From positions 1 through 51,240 of IMG/VR virus record IMGVR_UViG_3300042896_000697: a stretch of DNA of 51,240 nt; one strand, written 5' to 3'. Made by a program: the position numbers and the translations under genes. The notes under the pieces were generated by a model. That model saw only the letters and a program-made list of their open reading frames with translations, was not told the DNA's origin and did no database searches. The DNA is from a virus. Below, piece by piece: positions 32,792 to 41,018 of the stretch (within the stretch, counting starts at the first letter, position 1; each line of letters opens with the position of its first letter).

Positions 32792-33601
32792 ATGAAATTG
32801 AATATTGCAATTCCTTCGTATAAACGATCTGATACGCTTAGAGATAAAACTTTAAGTGTATTGGAAAAATATAATGTAGATCCAAATACAGTAACAATCT
32901 TTGTTGCTAATGATGCCGAAAAGACCGCATACGAAACATCACTAAAAGATAACATCTATAATAAAAATATTGTTGTAGGTGTTGTTGGTATGGGACCAAT
33001 TAGAAACTTTATTAGAAATTATTATGATGAAGGAGAATTTGTTGTAAATTTTGATGATGATTTATCAAGTATTATGCGCAAAGCTCCTGCTGATGAAAAG
33101 AAAATGGAGCCGATTGAAGACATACATAAAGAAGTATTTGAACCGATGTATAATATCATGCGGGAGAACGAAAATATGCTCTGTGGAGTCTATGCAGCGT
33201 CGAATGCATTTTTTATGAGTTATACCCCTAAGACTGGTTTATATTACTGCATTGGGTCGCTGTGGGGCTGCATTAACGATAAACATCAAGATCGTATGGT
33301 TCAATTATGCGATAAAGAAGATTTTGAGCGAACTCTTCAACATTATGTTCTTGATGGTTCAGTTTCACGATTAGATAATATTACTGTTATATCCAAATAT
33401 TATACTGAAGATGGAGGAATGCAAGTTGAGCGAACTCTTGAGCGTATTGATAAAAGTGCTGATGATTTAGTTCGTAGATTTCCTGATTTGTGTACGAAAT
33501 ATATTCGCGAAACTACAGGTCATGCTGAACTACGTTTACGAGATACTAGTGGAGGTAAATATCAAAAATCCACGTCTTTTGGTTTAGATAGTTTTTTCTA
33601 A
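32792..33601 (+). CDS. TET/JBP-associated glycosyltransferase (TAGT family)
   Basis: 269 residues. The opening LNIAIPSYKRSDTLRDKTLSVL and TVTIFVANDAEKTAYE match the TET/JBP-associated glycosyltransferases known in phages. The metal motif is VVNFDDDLSS (DDD at 88-90). Such enzymes transfer sugars to hydroxymethyl bases made by TET/JBP enzymes. It ends FGLDSFF, nearly the same as the TET tail. The next gene starts on its stop codon (TAATG). Confidence 0.82.
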   Translation: MKLNIAIPSYKRSDTLRDKTLSVLEKYNVDPNTVTIFVANDAEKTAYETSLKDNIYNKNIVVGVVGMGPIRNFIRNYYDEGEFVVNFDDDLSSIMRKAPADEKKMEPIEDIHKEVFEPMYNIMRENENMLCGVYAASNAFFMSYTPKTGLYYCIGSLWGCINDKHQDRMVQLCDKEDFERTLQHYVLDGSVSRLDNITVISKYYTEDGGMQVERTLERIDKSADDLVRRFPDLCTKYIRETTGHAELRLRDTSGGKYQKSTSFGLDSFF

Positions 33602-35043
33602 TGAACAATCTTATTGAGATATTACAAGAAATTCGTTTATCTCCAAGAAAACAACATAAATCATATCTAGAATCAATCGGGGTTCTAGATATGATAAATC
33701 ATTATGTTCCTAATAATTATAAAATTAAAGAGAAGATTGATATAATAATCAAAGGAACTTATGATAAATGTTTTTGTGGATCTTTATGTAAACCAGAATC
33801 AAATTGGTGTTCAATAACATGCAGAAACAAAGACCCTTTAATTAGGGAATCTATTGGTAAAAAAAATTCAGAAAACAAAGTTTCAAGAAGTATTGCATTA
33901 AAGAAAACATTAAATGAGAAATATAACGTCTCGGCAGTACAAAATATCCCTTCAGTAAAAGAAAAAACTAAGATAGCAAAACAAAGTTATTATGATAAAG
34001 TGATACAAAATACATTTAAAAAATATAATGTGGATATTATTAAATTTTCGGATTTTTGTTACTTAGACTCAATTACTAAAAATGGAAGTTATACAGAATT
34101 ATCGAAATATTTTTTTAATGAGATGCCTCCGATGACAATTTATAGGCATTTTGAGCGTATTAATTATGACCCAAAATTTCCAAAAAGTTCATCAATCGGT
34201 CAACGAGAGATTCAATCTTTTTTGTTTGAGTTAGGAATAAATTATATTACTGAAGACAGGGTTTTAATAAAACCTTTTGAAATTGATATATTTCTACCTA
34301 ACTTTAATCTAGGAATAGAATTTAATGGATTGTATTTTCATGATTCAACAAAAAAATCAAAAGAATATCATAAAATGAAGACTGACTTATGTAAAGAAAA
34401 AAATATATCTTTAATTCATGTATTTGATGATGAGTGGACATTTAAACAAGAAATTATAAAATCGATTATAAAAAGTAAATTGGGGTTATTGGATAAAATA
34501 TTTGCAAGAAAAACTGAACTTAAATTGGTATCCGGTTCTATTGCTAAAGAATTTTATGACAATAATCATATACAAGGTTGGGCAACTTCAACATTTCATT
34601 ATGGATTATATTTTAATAATGAATTGGTAAGCTTGATGAGTATAGGTAAAATTAGAAATAAATTAAAATCGAATCCAAATAATATGTTGGAATTGGTTAG
34701 GTTTTGTAATAAATTGGATTATTCAGTTGTTGGGGGATTTTCTAAATTATTAAAATATGCAAAAACTCAATTAAATTGCCCAATTTTAACTTTTGCAGAT
34801 TTGCGGTTTTTTGATGGTAGAACGTACGACAAATTCGGGAAATATTCGCATACAACAGAAATTGGATATTATTGGGTAAACCCATCAAAAACTAAAAAAT
34901 ATAGTAGATATATGACACAAAAACATAAATTATCTAAATTTCTTGGTGATAATTTTAATGTATCCTTAACTGAAGAAGAAAACATGATTAATAATGGATA
35001 TACGAAAATATATGATTGCGGGAATATTGCCTATATTTTATAA
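33601..35043 (+). CDS. EDxHD (Vsr-like) homing endonuclease
   Basis: 480 residues. A zinc-finger-like CFCGSLCK...CSITC at about 59-80. The nuclease domain is in the middle: IGQREIQSFLFELG, FEIDIFLPNFNLGIEFNGLYFHD and CKEKNISLIHVFDDEW, with conserved Glu, Asp, Asn/His and Asp as in the EDxHD family (I-Bth0305I-like). The C-terminal domain ends YMTQKHKLSKFLGD and YDCGNIAYIL. It is coupled to TAGT by TAATG and shares its domain plan with 47652-49169. Confidence 0.8.
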   Translation: MNNLIEILQEIRLSPRKQHKSYLESIGVLDMINHYVPNNYKIKEKIDIIIKGTYDKCFCGSLCKPESNWCSITCRNKDPLIRESIGKKNSENKVSRSIALKKTLNEKYNVSAVQNIPSVKEKTKIAKQSYYDKVIQNTFKKYNVDIIKFSDFCYLDSITKNGSYTELSKYFFNEMPPMTIYRHFERINYDPKFPKSSSIGQREIQSFLFELGINYITEDRVLIKPFEIDIFLPNFNLGIEFNGLYFHDSTKKSKEYHKMKTDLCKEKNISLIHVFDDEWTFKQEIIKSIIKSKLGLLDKIFARKTELKLVSGSIAKEFYDNNHIQGWATSTFHYGLYFNNELVSLMSIGKIRNKLKSNPNNMLELVRFCNKLDYSVVGGFSKLLKYAKTQLNCPILTFADLRFFDGRTYDKFGKYSHTTEIGYYWVNPSKTKKYSRYMTQKHKLSKFLGDNFNVSLTEEENMINNGYTKIYDCGNIAYIL

Positions 35044-35047
35044 TAAA

Positions 35048-35073
35048 AAAAGGGGAGCCGAAGCTCCCTTTTT
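35048..35073. terminator. bidirectional terminator between TAGT island and gene 23
   Basis: Stem GGGAGC/GCTCCC with CGAA tetraloop, extended by A/T pairs; A-run on one side and T-run on the other serve both convergent transcripts. Confidence 0.85.
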
Positions 35074-35100
35074 CTGTTTCATCCATGAAACACAACTAAA

Positions 35101-36435
35101 TTACATTAAGTTTTTAACAGCAAAGATGCGGTAATAGTTGTTGCTACGTGGAGTAATAGCACCTTGACCTTGGGTTGTACCTTCAGCGAATGGATTCGCA
35201 ACTAAACCGTATCTTGTTTTAAAGCCGATTTTTGGTTGGAAAGTACCAGGATCAACCGCACGAACCATTTGTAAAGGAACGTATGGGCAGTAGAATAAAC
35301 CAGAGTCATAAGGACTTGTACCTTTATAACCAACAGTACATAATTCAACGTTTTGGTATGAACCACCGAAATAAGGATCGATATAAACTTTGATACGACC
35401 GTGTAACAAACCAGCATATGTATTACCAGTATCATCAACTTGTAAATCAGCAGATAATGCAGGAGTATATTGTAATACGCCAGCCATTGCTAGAGCAGAA
35501 GCAACGTCAGAAGAAACGATTAAGATGTTACCTTTTCCTCTACGAGTTGTTTTAGCGATTTGATTAGCTTCTCTTTCGATATGATAAATCAAACCTTTAA
35601 ATCTTTCAACTGACCAACGGCCATTTGAGTCTGTATCTAAGTCGAATACGCCTGGAGTAACTGTACCGAATTGAGCGCCAGCTTTAGCTACTGTATAAAT
35701 TGTACGAATTACTTCGCGGTTCATCTCAGCAAGAATTTCTGTAGATAAAACGTTTGATAATTCAGTTTCAGCATCCAAACCATGGATTGCTTTCAAATCT
35801 TGAGCCATTTCTAAGCTGTATTCAGCTTTCAATGCACGAGTTCTAGCAGAAACAGTAACTTTTTCGATTGAAATTGACATTTCACCGAATACAGTACCCG
35901 CACCATCGCCTAATACTTCGCCCATAGCAGTTGTCATTGCTTGACCAGAATCAAACGCTGAATTAGCTAATGGACCTGTAGAACCTACAGCTGAGTTTGC
36001 TTGACCTGTAGTAGTTGAACCACCTGTACCGATAATACCAGAGAAGATAGTATTAGCTTCGTTATAGAATGCTTCAGTTCCACCACCGTTAGGGAATGTA
36101 CCGTTACCTTGAGCGCCATAACGTGAACGTAGAGCAAAGATTAATCCAGTAGGACCAGTCATTGGTTGAACGCCAGCTACGTCATATGCAATCAAATTAG
36201 GTAAAGCACGACGTACTAAACTGATTAAGATTGGATCGAAGTTAGAAATACCGCCAGTTACGTTAGTTGGTGTTCCTTCCATCAATGTTTCGCGATCTGA
36301 ATCCATCGCTGCTTGTTGATTTTCCAATACAATTGCAGTAACTGCTTTTTTGTATGGATCAGTAATTTTTGCTAATTCTGGATGATCCAGAACTGGACTC
36401 CATTTATTTTGCAATTCTTCGTTTAATAAAGCCAT
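35101..36435 (-). CDS. 23: major capsid protein gp23
   Basis: 444 residues. HK97-fold capsid: NQQAAMDSDRETLMEG, FDPILISLVRRALPNLIAYD, GVQPMTGPTGLIFALRSRYG typical of gp23, and the C-terminal SNNYYRIFAVKNLM. Shine-Dalgarno AAGGAG. The first ~60 residues should be removed by gp21. The AT content is lower than in neighbours, as expected of a highly expressed gene. Confidence 0.96.
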   Translation of the reverse strand: MALLNEELQNKWSPVLDHPELAKITDPYKKAVTAIVLENQQAAMDSDRETLMEGTPTNVTGGISNFDPILISLVRRALPNLIAYDVAGVQPMTGPTGLIFALRSRYGAQGNGTFPNGGGTEAFYNEANTIFSGIIGTGGSTTTGQANSAVGSTGPLANSAFDSGQAMTTAMGEVLGDGAGTVFGEMSISIEKVTVSARTRALKAEYSLEMAQDLKAIHGLDAETELSNVLSTEILAEMNREVIRTIYTVAKAGAQFGTVTPGVFDLDTDSNGRWSVERFKGLIYHIEREANQIAKTTRRGKGNILIVSSDVASALAMAGVLQYTPALSADLQVDDTGNTYAGLLHGRIKVYIDPYFGGSYQNVELCTVGYKGTSPYDSGLFYCPYVPLQMVRAVDPGTFQPKIGFKTRYGLVANPFAEGTTQGQGAITPRSNNYYRIFAVKNLM

Positions 36436-36462
36436 TTAGATAAACTCCTTAAATTTTTATTT

Positions 36463-37542
36463 TTATTTTAAAATTGTTTGTGAAATACGTGAAGCATAAG
36501 CAGCAATTGTTGGGTCAACTCTTTTTGCTGGTTTTACTTCTTCATTTAAGTCAATAACGTCATTTAAAGATTCGATAGAAGCTGGTTTAACGGTAGATGC
36601 TGAGAAATAAGATTCTTTAATATCTTCCATTTGTGTAACAAAATCATTTTCGCTTACAAATTCTACGCTCTCTGCAATAGTTTTAATTTTTTCAGCTTGA
36701 GATAATGTTAATCCTTCACATACTGAGTGAAGAGCTTCAACTTTCTTTTGTTCTGACAATTTTTGTTTCAAGTTAATGTTTTTATTCATTTCTTCATTAA
36801 CTTGTTTTTCTAATGCCTCTACTTTAGAAGCCAATTCTTCTACTACATCGAATTTTTCTTCAGGAATATCGATATAGTGTTCTTCGAATACGGTTTTTAA
36901 AGACTCAATAAAGCCTTCTGCAATTTCAGTTCTTAAACCTGATTCAACTGCTAATTTATTTTCTTCCATCCAAGATTCAGTAACGTAATCTAAATATTCG
37001 TCAACTTTATCAGTGAAATCTTCTTTCATATCTTCATAAGCTTCTTCGAATTGAGCAACGTAATGTGTTTCTAATTCTTCAGCTAATTCAGCAACTTTAG
37101 ATTTTACTGCAGCTTCAAAAATAGAAGATGCTTTACGTTTAAAACTTTCTGATAAATTTTCACCAGCCATTAATGCTGCAATATCTTCGTTTACTTCATC
37201 TTCGTCTTCATCTGGTTCGCCTTCTTCATTAACACCTTTTTTAGGATGAAGATTTACTTTTGTATCAACTTTAGAAGAAGCTTCAGCTGGTTGTGGAGTT
37301 AATTTTTTCATCGGTTCAGCGCCAACAGGTGGCGTTTGGCCAGGAGGCGTAGCAGATGGAGCTTCAATGCTTAATTTATCCCAATCAGCATTTCCTACAT
37401 CATGAGCTGTTGTTTTGTTAGCTGTATCGCGCAATTTATCGCCTTCGCCAAATTTATCTTGTTTAGCGCCTTTATCTTTTCTGTTGCCGTTCAGAATATC
37501 CATTGCAGCTTCAGAAAGATTTAAGTTTTTATCTTGTGACAT
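36463..37542 (-). CDS. 22: prohead scaffold core protein gp22
   Basis: 359 residues from the ATG at 37542, seven bases after AGGAG; a TTG start at 37545 is also in frame. Very acidic, long helices (ESFKRKASSIFEAAVKSKVAELAEEL and coiled-coil EKQVNEEMNKNINLKQKLSEQ), C-terminal YASRISQTIL. Acts as the core on which the capsid assembles and is cleaved by gp21. Longer than T4 gp22 (269). Confidence 0.88.
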   Translation of the reverse strand: MSQDKNLNLSEAAMDILNGNRKDKGAKQDKFGEGDKLRDTANKTTAHDVGNADWDKLSIEAPSATPPGQTPPVGAEPMKKLTPQPAEASSKVDTKVNLHPKKGVNEEGEPDEDEDEVNEDIAALMAGENLSESFKRKASSIFEAAVKSKVAELAEELETHYVAQFEEAYEDMKEDFTDKVDEYLDYVTESWMEENKLAVESGLRTEIAEGFIESLKTVFEEHYIDIPEEKFDVVEELASKVEALEKQVNEEMNKNINLKQKLSEQKKVEALHSVCEGLTLSQAEKIKTIAESVEFVSENDFVTQMEDIKESYFSASTVKPASIESLNDVIDLNEEVKPAKRVDPTIAAYASRISQTILK

Positions 37543-37573
37543 CAAATATCTCCTATTAGATTTTTATAATAAT

Positions 37574-37581
37574 TATTTATA
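37574..37581 (-). promoter_or_regulatory. late promoter TATAAATA before gene 22
   Basis: Exact octamer 32 bases before the gene 22 start; likely drives 22 and 23. It overlaps nothing coding. Confidence 0.7.
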
Positions 37582-37597
37582 TAAATTAAATTTTGTA

Positions 37598-38239
37598 TTA
37601 AAGTTTTCTTAAAAAGTTTTCGAAGATTTTAAGAGCCATCGGTTCAACTTCTTTAGCTGACAATTTTCTTAAAGTATCTCTTGATTCTTCTAGATATTGC
37701 TCAACCCATCCTTTTCCTTCAATAAACATCCATTCTTTGCCTTCCATTAAACCTTCAACATAGCAATCTTTACCTGATGGATCCAATACAATATCAACTG
37801 TTACTAAACGAAAATCTGGTTGGACGTATTTAATTCCATTAGATTCTTTTATAGAACCCAATCCTCTTGTTGATACACCGAAATTAACTCCAGCATCAAT
37901 AAAAGATTTTACGATATTTCCATTAGGAGTATCTAAAACTTTAGCTTCACCGTAGCAACGGTGGTCATCAAAATCCAATTTAGTAATAAGGTGAGATACT
38001 TTATCTGGATTAATTTGTGGTCCTTCTGGGTGAGACAATTCACCTAAAGATCTACGGGTATCAATATAATCTCTTTTATATCTTGTTACTTCAGGTAGCA
38101 TATGTTCTTTTACATAAACTCTACCATTTCTATTTTGTTCATTGCAGTGAATGAAATAACCTTTAATAGTGTGATTCTTTTTACCGTTAGCTTCTTCTAC
38201 AAGAACTTCTGTTTCGGTAAACTCATTTAACAATTTCAT
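37598..38239 (-). CDS. 21: prohead core protease gp21
   Basis: 213 residues (T4: 212). Serine protease of the S14/S78 herpes-assemblin type: GYFIHCNEQNRNGRVY near the N-terminus, LGELSHPE (catalytic His), and GVSTRGLG (catalytic Ser). Cleaves gp23, gp22 and other head proteins. Matches T4 length well. Confidence 0.93.
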   Translation of the reverse strand: MKLLNEFTETEVLVEEANGKKNHTIKGYFIHCNEQNRNGRVYVKEHMLPEVTRYKRDYIDTRRSLGELSHPEGPQINPDKVSHLITKLDFDDHRCYGEAKVLDTPNGNIVKSFIDAGVNFGVSTRGLGSIKESNGIKYVQPDFRLVTVDIVLDPSGKDCYVEGLMEGKEWMFIEGKGWVEQYLEESRDTLRKLSAKEVEPMALKIFENFLRKL

Positions 38240-38255
38240 CGTTTGTTAACTCCTG

Positions 38256-38663
38256 TTATTGACCAGATTCTTCCGATAAATCTGTTGATTGTACTTGAGC
38301 AGCCTGTTCCAAAATTTCTAAGAAACTTTTATCTGAAACGTGTAATTGTTCTGCTAATTCTTCGTTATTGCTAATAAAACCTAAAATTACATCAGCGCAT
38401 TCTTTATTTATATTCAGCTCAGATAGATCGCTAAAGATAATAGATTGTATTTCGTCATTCTGAGATATTTGGCTCAATGTTTCTAATACTGATTCAGTTG
38501 TGTTAGAAAATTGTGAACTATCTAACGGAACAGTAATAAATTGATCTAAATGTTCAGAATGATAAAGCGCAACTTGCTGCCCATTAGGAAATCTCTGAAT
38601 ATAAGTTCTTTTTAAGATTAAGATTTGCGGTAAATCTCTATGTATTTTTTTCTTATTAGTCAT
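38256..38663 (-). CDS. hypothetical head protein in gp67/gp68 position
   Basis: 135 residues, acidic, helical, no motif recognised. It lies between portal gene 20 and protease gene 21, where T4 has the prohead core genes 67 and 68. It overlaps gene 20 by 8 bases. A core component role is inferred only from position. Confidence 0.6.
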   Translation of the reverse strand: MTNKKKIHRDLPQILILKRTYIQRFPNGQQVALYHSEHLDQFITVPLDSSQFSNTTESVLETLSQISQNDEIQSIIFSDLSELNINKECADVILGFISNNEELAEQLHVSDKSFLEILEQAAQVQSTDLSEESGQ

Positions 38664-40347
38664 AGTATGGGTTTTTTGAAGTTTTATCGGATTGTTGTTT
38701 AGAGTTTGCTTGTTTAGAGTTTGCTCTTCCTATAGATGGATCTTGGTCATTAGTATCTTGACTATTTGGTATTCCGTCTCCATCTGGATCAGCATTTGGA
38801 TCTTGCCCATCATCGCCACCATCTCCTCCGCCCAACCCAGCTGTTGGATCATTCATTAATTTTGGATCTGGATATACTTGATCTTTAATTTCTTGTGCAA
38901 TTTGTTTTTGCATTTCTTCAATTTCATCTTCATCCATTTTAAGTATATTTTTTTGAATCCATGCTTGAGAATAATAAACTCCTTTATATGGATCAACTAC
39001 TGCCAATAAATTTAATCTATTTTGTAATAATTCTGAATCTTTCATTTCAGCGTAATTATTATCTCTAATAAAATCATAATCAAAATCTTGCTTGTATACG
39101 TCAAATTCATCACCGGAACAAATACCTTTTAATTGGCATTGAACCTTTAATGCTTGATCGAACACATCTGTAAATTTATTTCTTAATCTTTGAATAAACT
39201 TATCAAATTTAATTTCGTCACGAGAAATTACTTGATTGGTACCAACATCAAATGCGCTATCTGGTTGAACTAACCTAGAGAAAGGAACATTAAGTGCTTT
39301 ATATAATTTTTTCTCGAAATATTCTACCATAGACATATCATCGAATGCAGCAGATGATGGTAAGGTAGTAATTTCTGTTGATTTATTATCAGAGCGTCTC
39401 GGAAGCCAGAAATCATCCATCATAGAAAGGAATCTTCTATCATCTCTAATTTCGCCTGTTGTGGCATCGTAAACGACTTTATTTTTATATTTGGTCATAA
39501 TATCTTTAAGATATTGTTCTGCCTTCATTTTAGGTAGATTACCAACATCAATATAAAAAATACGTCTTTCTGGAGCTCTTGATACTTTGTAAATTACACT
39601 AGCATCCTCAATCATTCTTAGTTGATTTAGAGGTTTAATACATTTATGTAAGTTACTTAATATAATTGATCGTTTTGCGTCTAATAGACCTGATGTAACG
39701 CAAATCATTGAGTCTGGAGCAATTCTTAATCCAGAATTTGTTAAGTTTGATTTTGTGGATATACTATCAGAATAGATGTAATATTCAACATATCCAGCAA
39801 CAATATCAAATCCAGTTGTTTGATCTTTTACTTTTTTAATTTCGCGGATTTTTGTAATTTTTCTTGGATCTGTATATCTTAATTCTTGAATACCCGCATT
39901 TGGGTTTTCTTTATCAAGAATAATATTATAATACATTCTTCCATCAATATAATATCTTCTAAAGATATCTTGACCCAATTGTTTAAAATTCAAAAGAGTC
40001 AAGATATTATCAAATTCATCTTCAATAGCTTTCTTTATTTTAGGTGCAACTTTCAAATTATCTAATTTTAATTTTACAATAACTCCATCTTCATTGATAA
40101 TTGCTTCATTAATAATATCATCAACAGCACTTTCAATTTCTGGTTGCATAGCCATTTCGCGATATCGAGTAATTAACTCTACATCATTTTTATAATTTGA
40201 ATCTAAATCAATGGTTGTGCCGTAATGAGCTGCTGCAGTTATAGTAACTGCACCATCATCTAGTACTGGAGCTGAAAAAGAAGGTAGCACTTCCTGTGCT
40301 GGTGCATCTTTCCCTATTTTAAAACCGAATAATGAAAATTTAGCCAA
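38656..40347 (-). CDS. 20: portal protein gp20
   Basis: 563 residues (T4: 524). Typical segments: MAMQPEIESAVDDIINEAI, EDASVIYKVSRAPERRIFYIDVGNLP, EYFEKKLYKALNVPFSRL. The C-terminus has a Gly/Asp-rich low-complexity tail (GGGDGGDDGQDPNADPDG, NSKQANSKQQS). The first codon is TTG; no ATG precedes the conserved LFGFKIG. Dodecameric portal through which gp17 packages DNA. Confidence 0.94.
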   Translation of the reverse strand: MAKFSLFGFKIGKDAPAQEVLPSFSAPVLDDGAVTITAAAHYGTTIDLDSNYKNDVELITRYREMAMQPEIESAVDDIINEAIINEDGVIVKLKLDNLKVAPKIKKAIEDEFDNILTLLNFKQLGQDIFRRYYIDGRMYYNIILDKENPNAGIQELRYTDPRKITKIREIKKVKDQTTGFDIVAGYVEYYIYSDSISTKSNLTNSGLRIAPDSMICVTSGLLDAKRSIILSNLHKCIKPLNQLRMIEDASVIYKVSRAPERRIFYIDVGNLPKMKAEQYLKDIMTKYKNKVVYDATTGEIRDDRRFLSMMDDFWLPRRSDNKSTEITTLPSSAAFDDMSMVEYFEKKLYKALNVPFSRLVQPDSAFDVGTNQVISRDEIKFDKFIQRLRNKFTDVFDQALKVQCQLKGICSGDEFDVYKQDFDYDFIRDNNYAEMKDSELLQNRLNLLAVVDPYKGVYYSQAWIQKNILKMDEDEIEEMQKQIAQEIKDQVYPDPKLMNDPTAGLGGGDGGDDGQDPNADPDGDGIPNSQDTNDQDPSIGRANSKQANSKQQSDKTSKNPYYD

Positions 40348-40390
40348 AATAAATTACCTTTTTTAAATATTAATAGTATATTCTTATATA

Positions 40391-40930
40391 TTAGGTTACA
40401 GAATCTGATTGCCAATATTGATACGAGAATGTTACATTAAATTCTTCAATTCTATCATTTGAACCCCAATCAACTTGAATAGGATCAACTGTATTAGGGA
40501 ACATACCAACAAATTTATATGCTTTGATTGGGGTTCCAATTTTAGAATATTGTGTTACTGTAGCATCGCAGCAATATACTGTTGACGCAATTGCTTTAGC
40601 AGCACGAACGTTTTGTGTATGACTGTTTAATTTATCTGACCATCTTTCAAATGCGTTTCTTATAATAAAATCTTCGTCATTAATAATCGTCAAACTCCAA
40701 TCTGGGAATTGTCTATCGCCAGCAAATTTTACTTGACGACCAAAATAAAATTGTGTAGCAACACCTACGATTGATGGCGGTAATGATGTTGCGTGAGCCA
40801 TAAATGTTAATTTTGTAGATGCAAGTGGTGAACTCGCAACAGTTGGAAATGTTAACGCAACCGAAAATAAATTAGGTCTTGCTCCATCACCAGTCATTGC
40901 CGATCTAAATTCTGCAATATTGAACGCCAT
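40391..40930 (-). CDS. 19: tail tube protein gp19
   Basis: 179 residues. Matches T4 gp19: ARPNLFSVALTFPTV, GRQVKFAGDRQFPDWSLTIIND and the end QVDWGSNDRIEEFNVTFSYQYW. Stacked hexamers form the tube through which DNA passes. A late promoter is at 40973-40980. Confidence 0.94.
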   Translation of the reverse strand: MAFNIAEFRSAMTGDGARPNLFSVALTFPTVASSPLASTKLTFMAHATSLPPSIVGVATQFYFGRQVKFAGDRQFPDWSLTIINDEDFIIRNAFERWSDKLNSHTQNVRAAKAIASTVYCCDATVTQYSKIGTPIKAYKFVGMFPNTVDPIQVDWGSNDRIEEFNVTFSYQYWQSDSVT

Positions 40931-40972
40931 GTTTGAATACTCCTTGTTAAAAATCGTAATATATTTTTTAAT

Positions 40973-40980
40973 TATTTATA
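40973..40980 (-). promoter_or_regulatory. late promoter TATAAATA before gene 19
   Basis: Exact octamer 43 bases before the gene 19 start. Confidence 0.7.
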
Positions 40981-41018
40981 TGAGCCAGCAATGAATCGCT
41001 GGCTCACAAGTTCATTAT

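Noticed and set aside
36436-36462. Late promoter directly before gene 23
   Set aside because: Only AAATAAAAATA-like sequence is present; no TATAAATA, so gene 23 is probably expressed from the gene 22 promoter or beyond.
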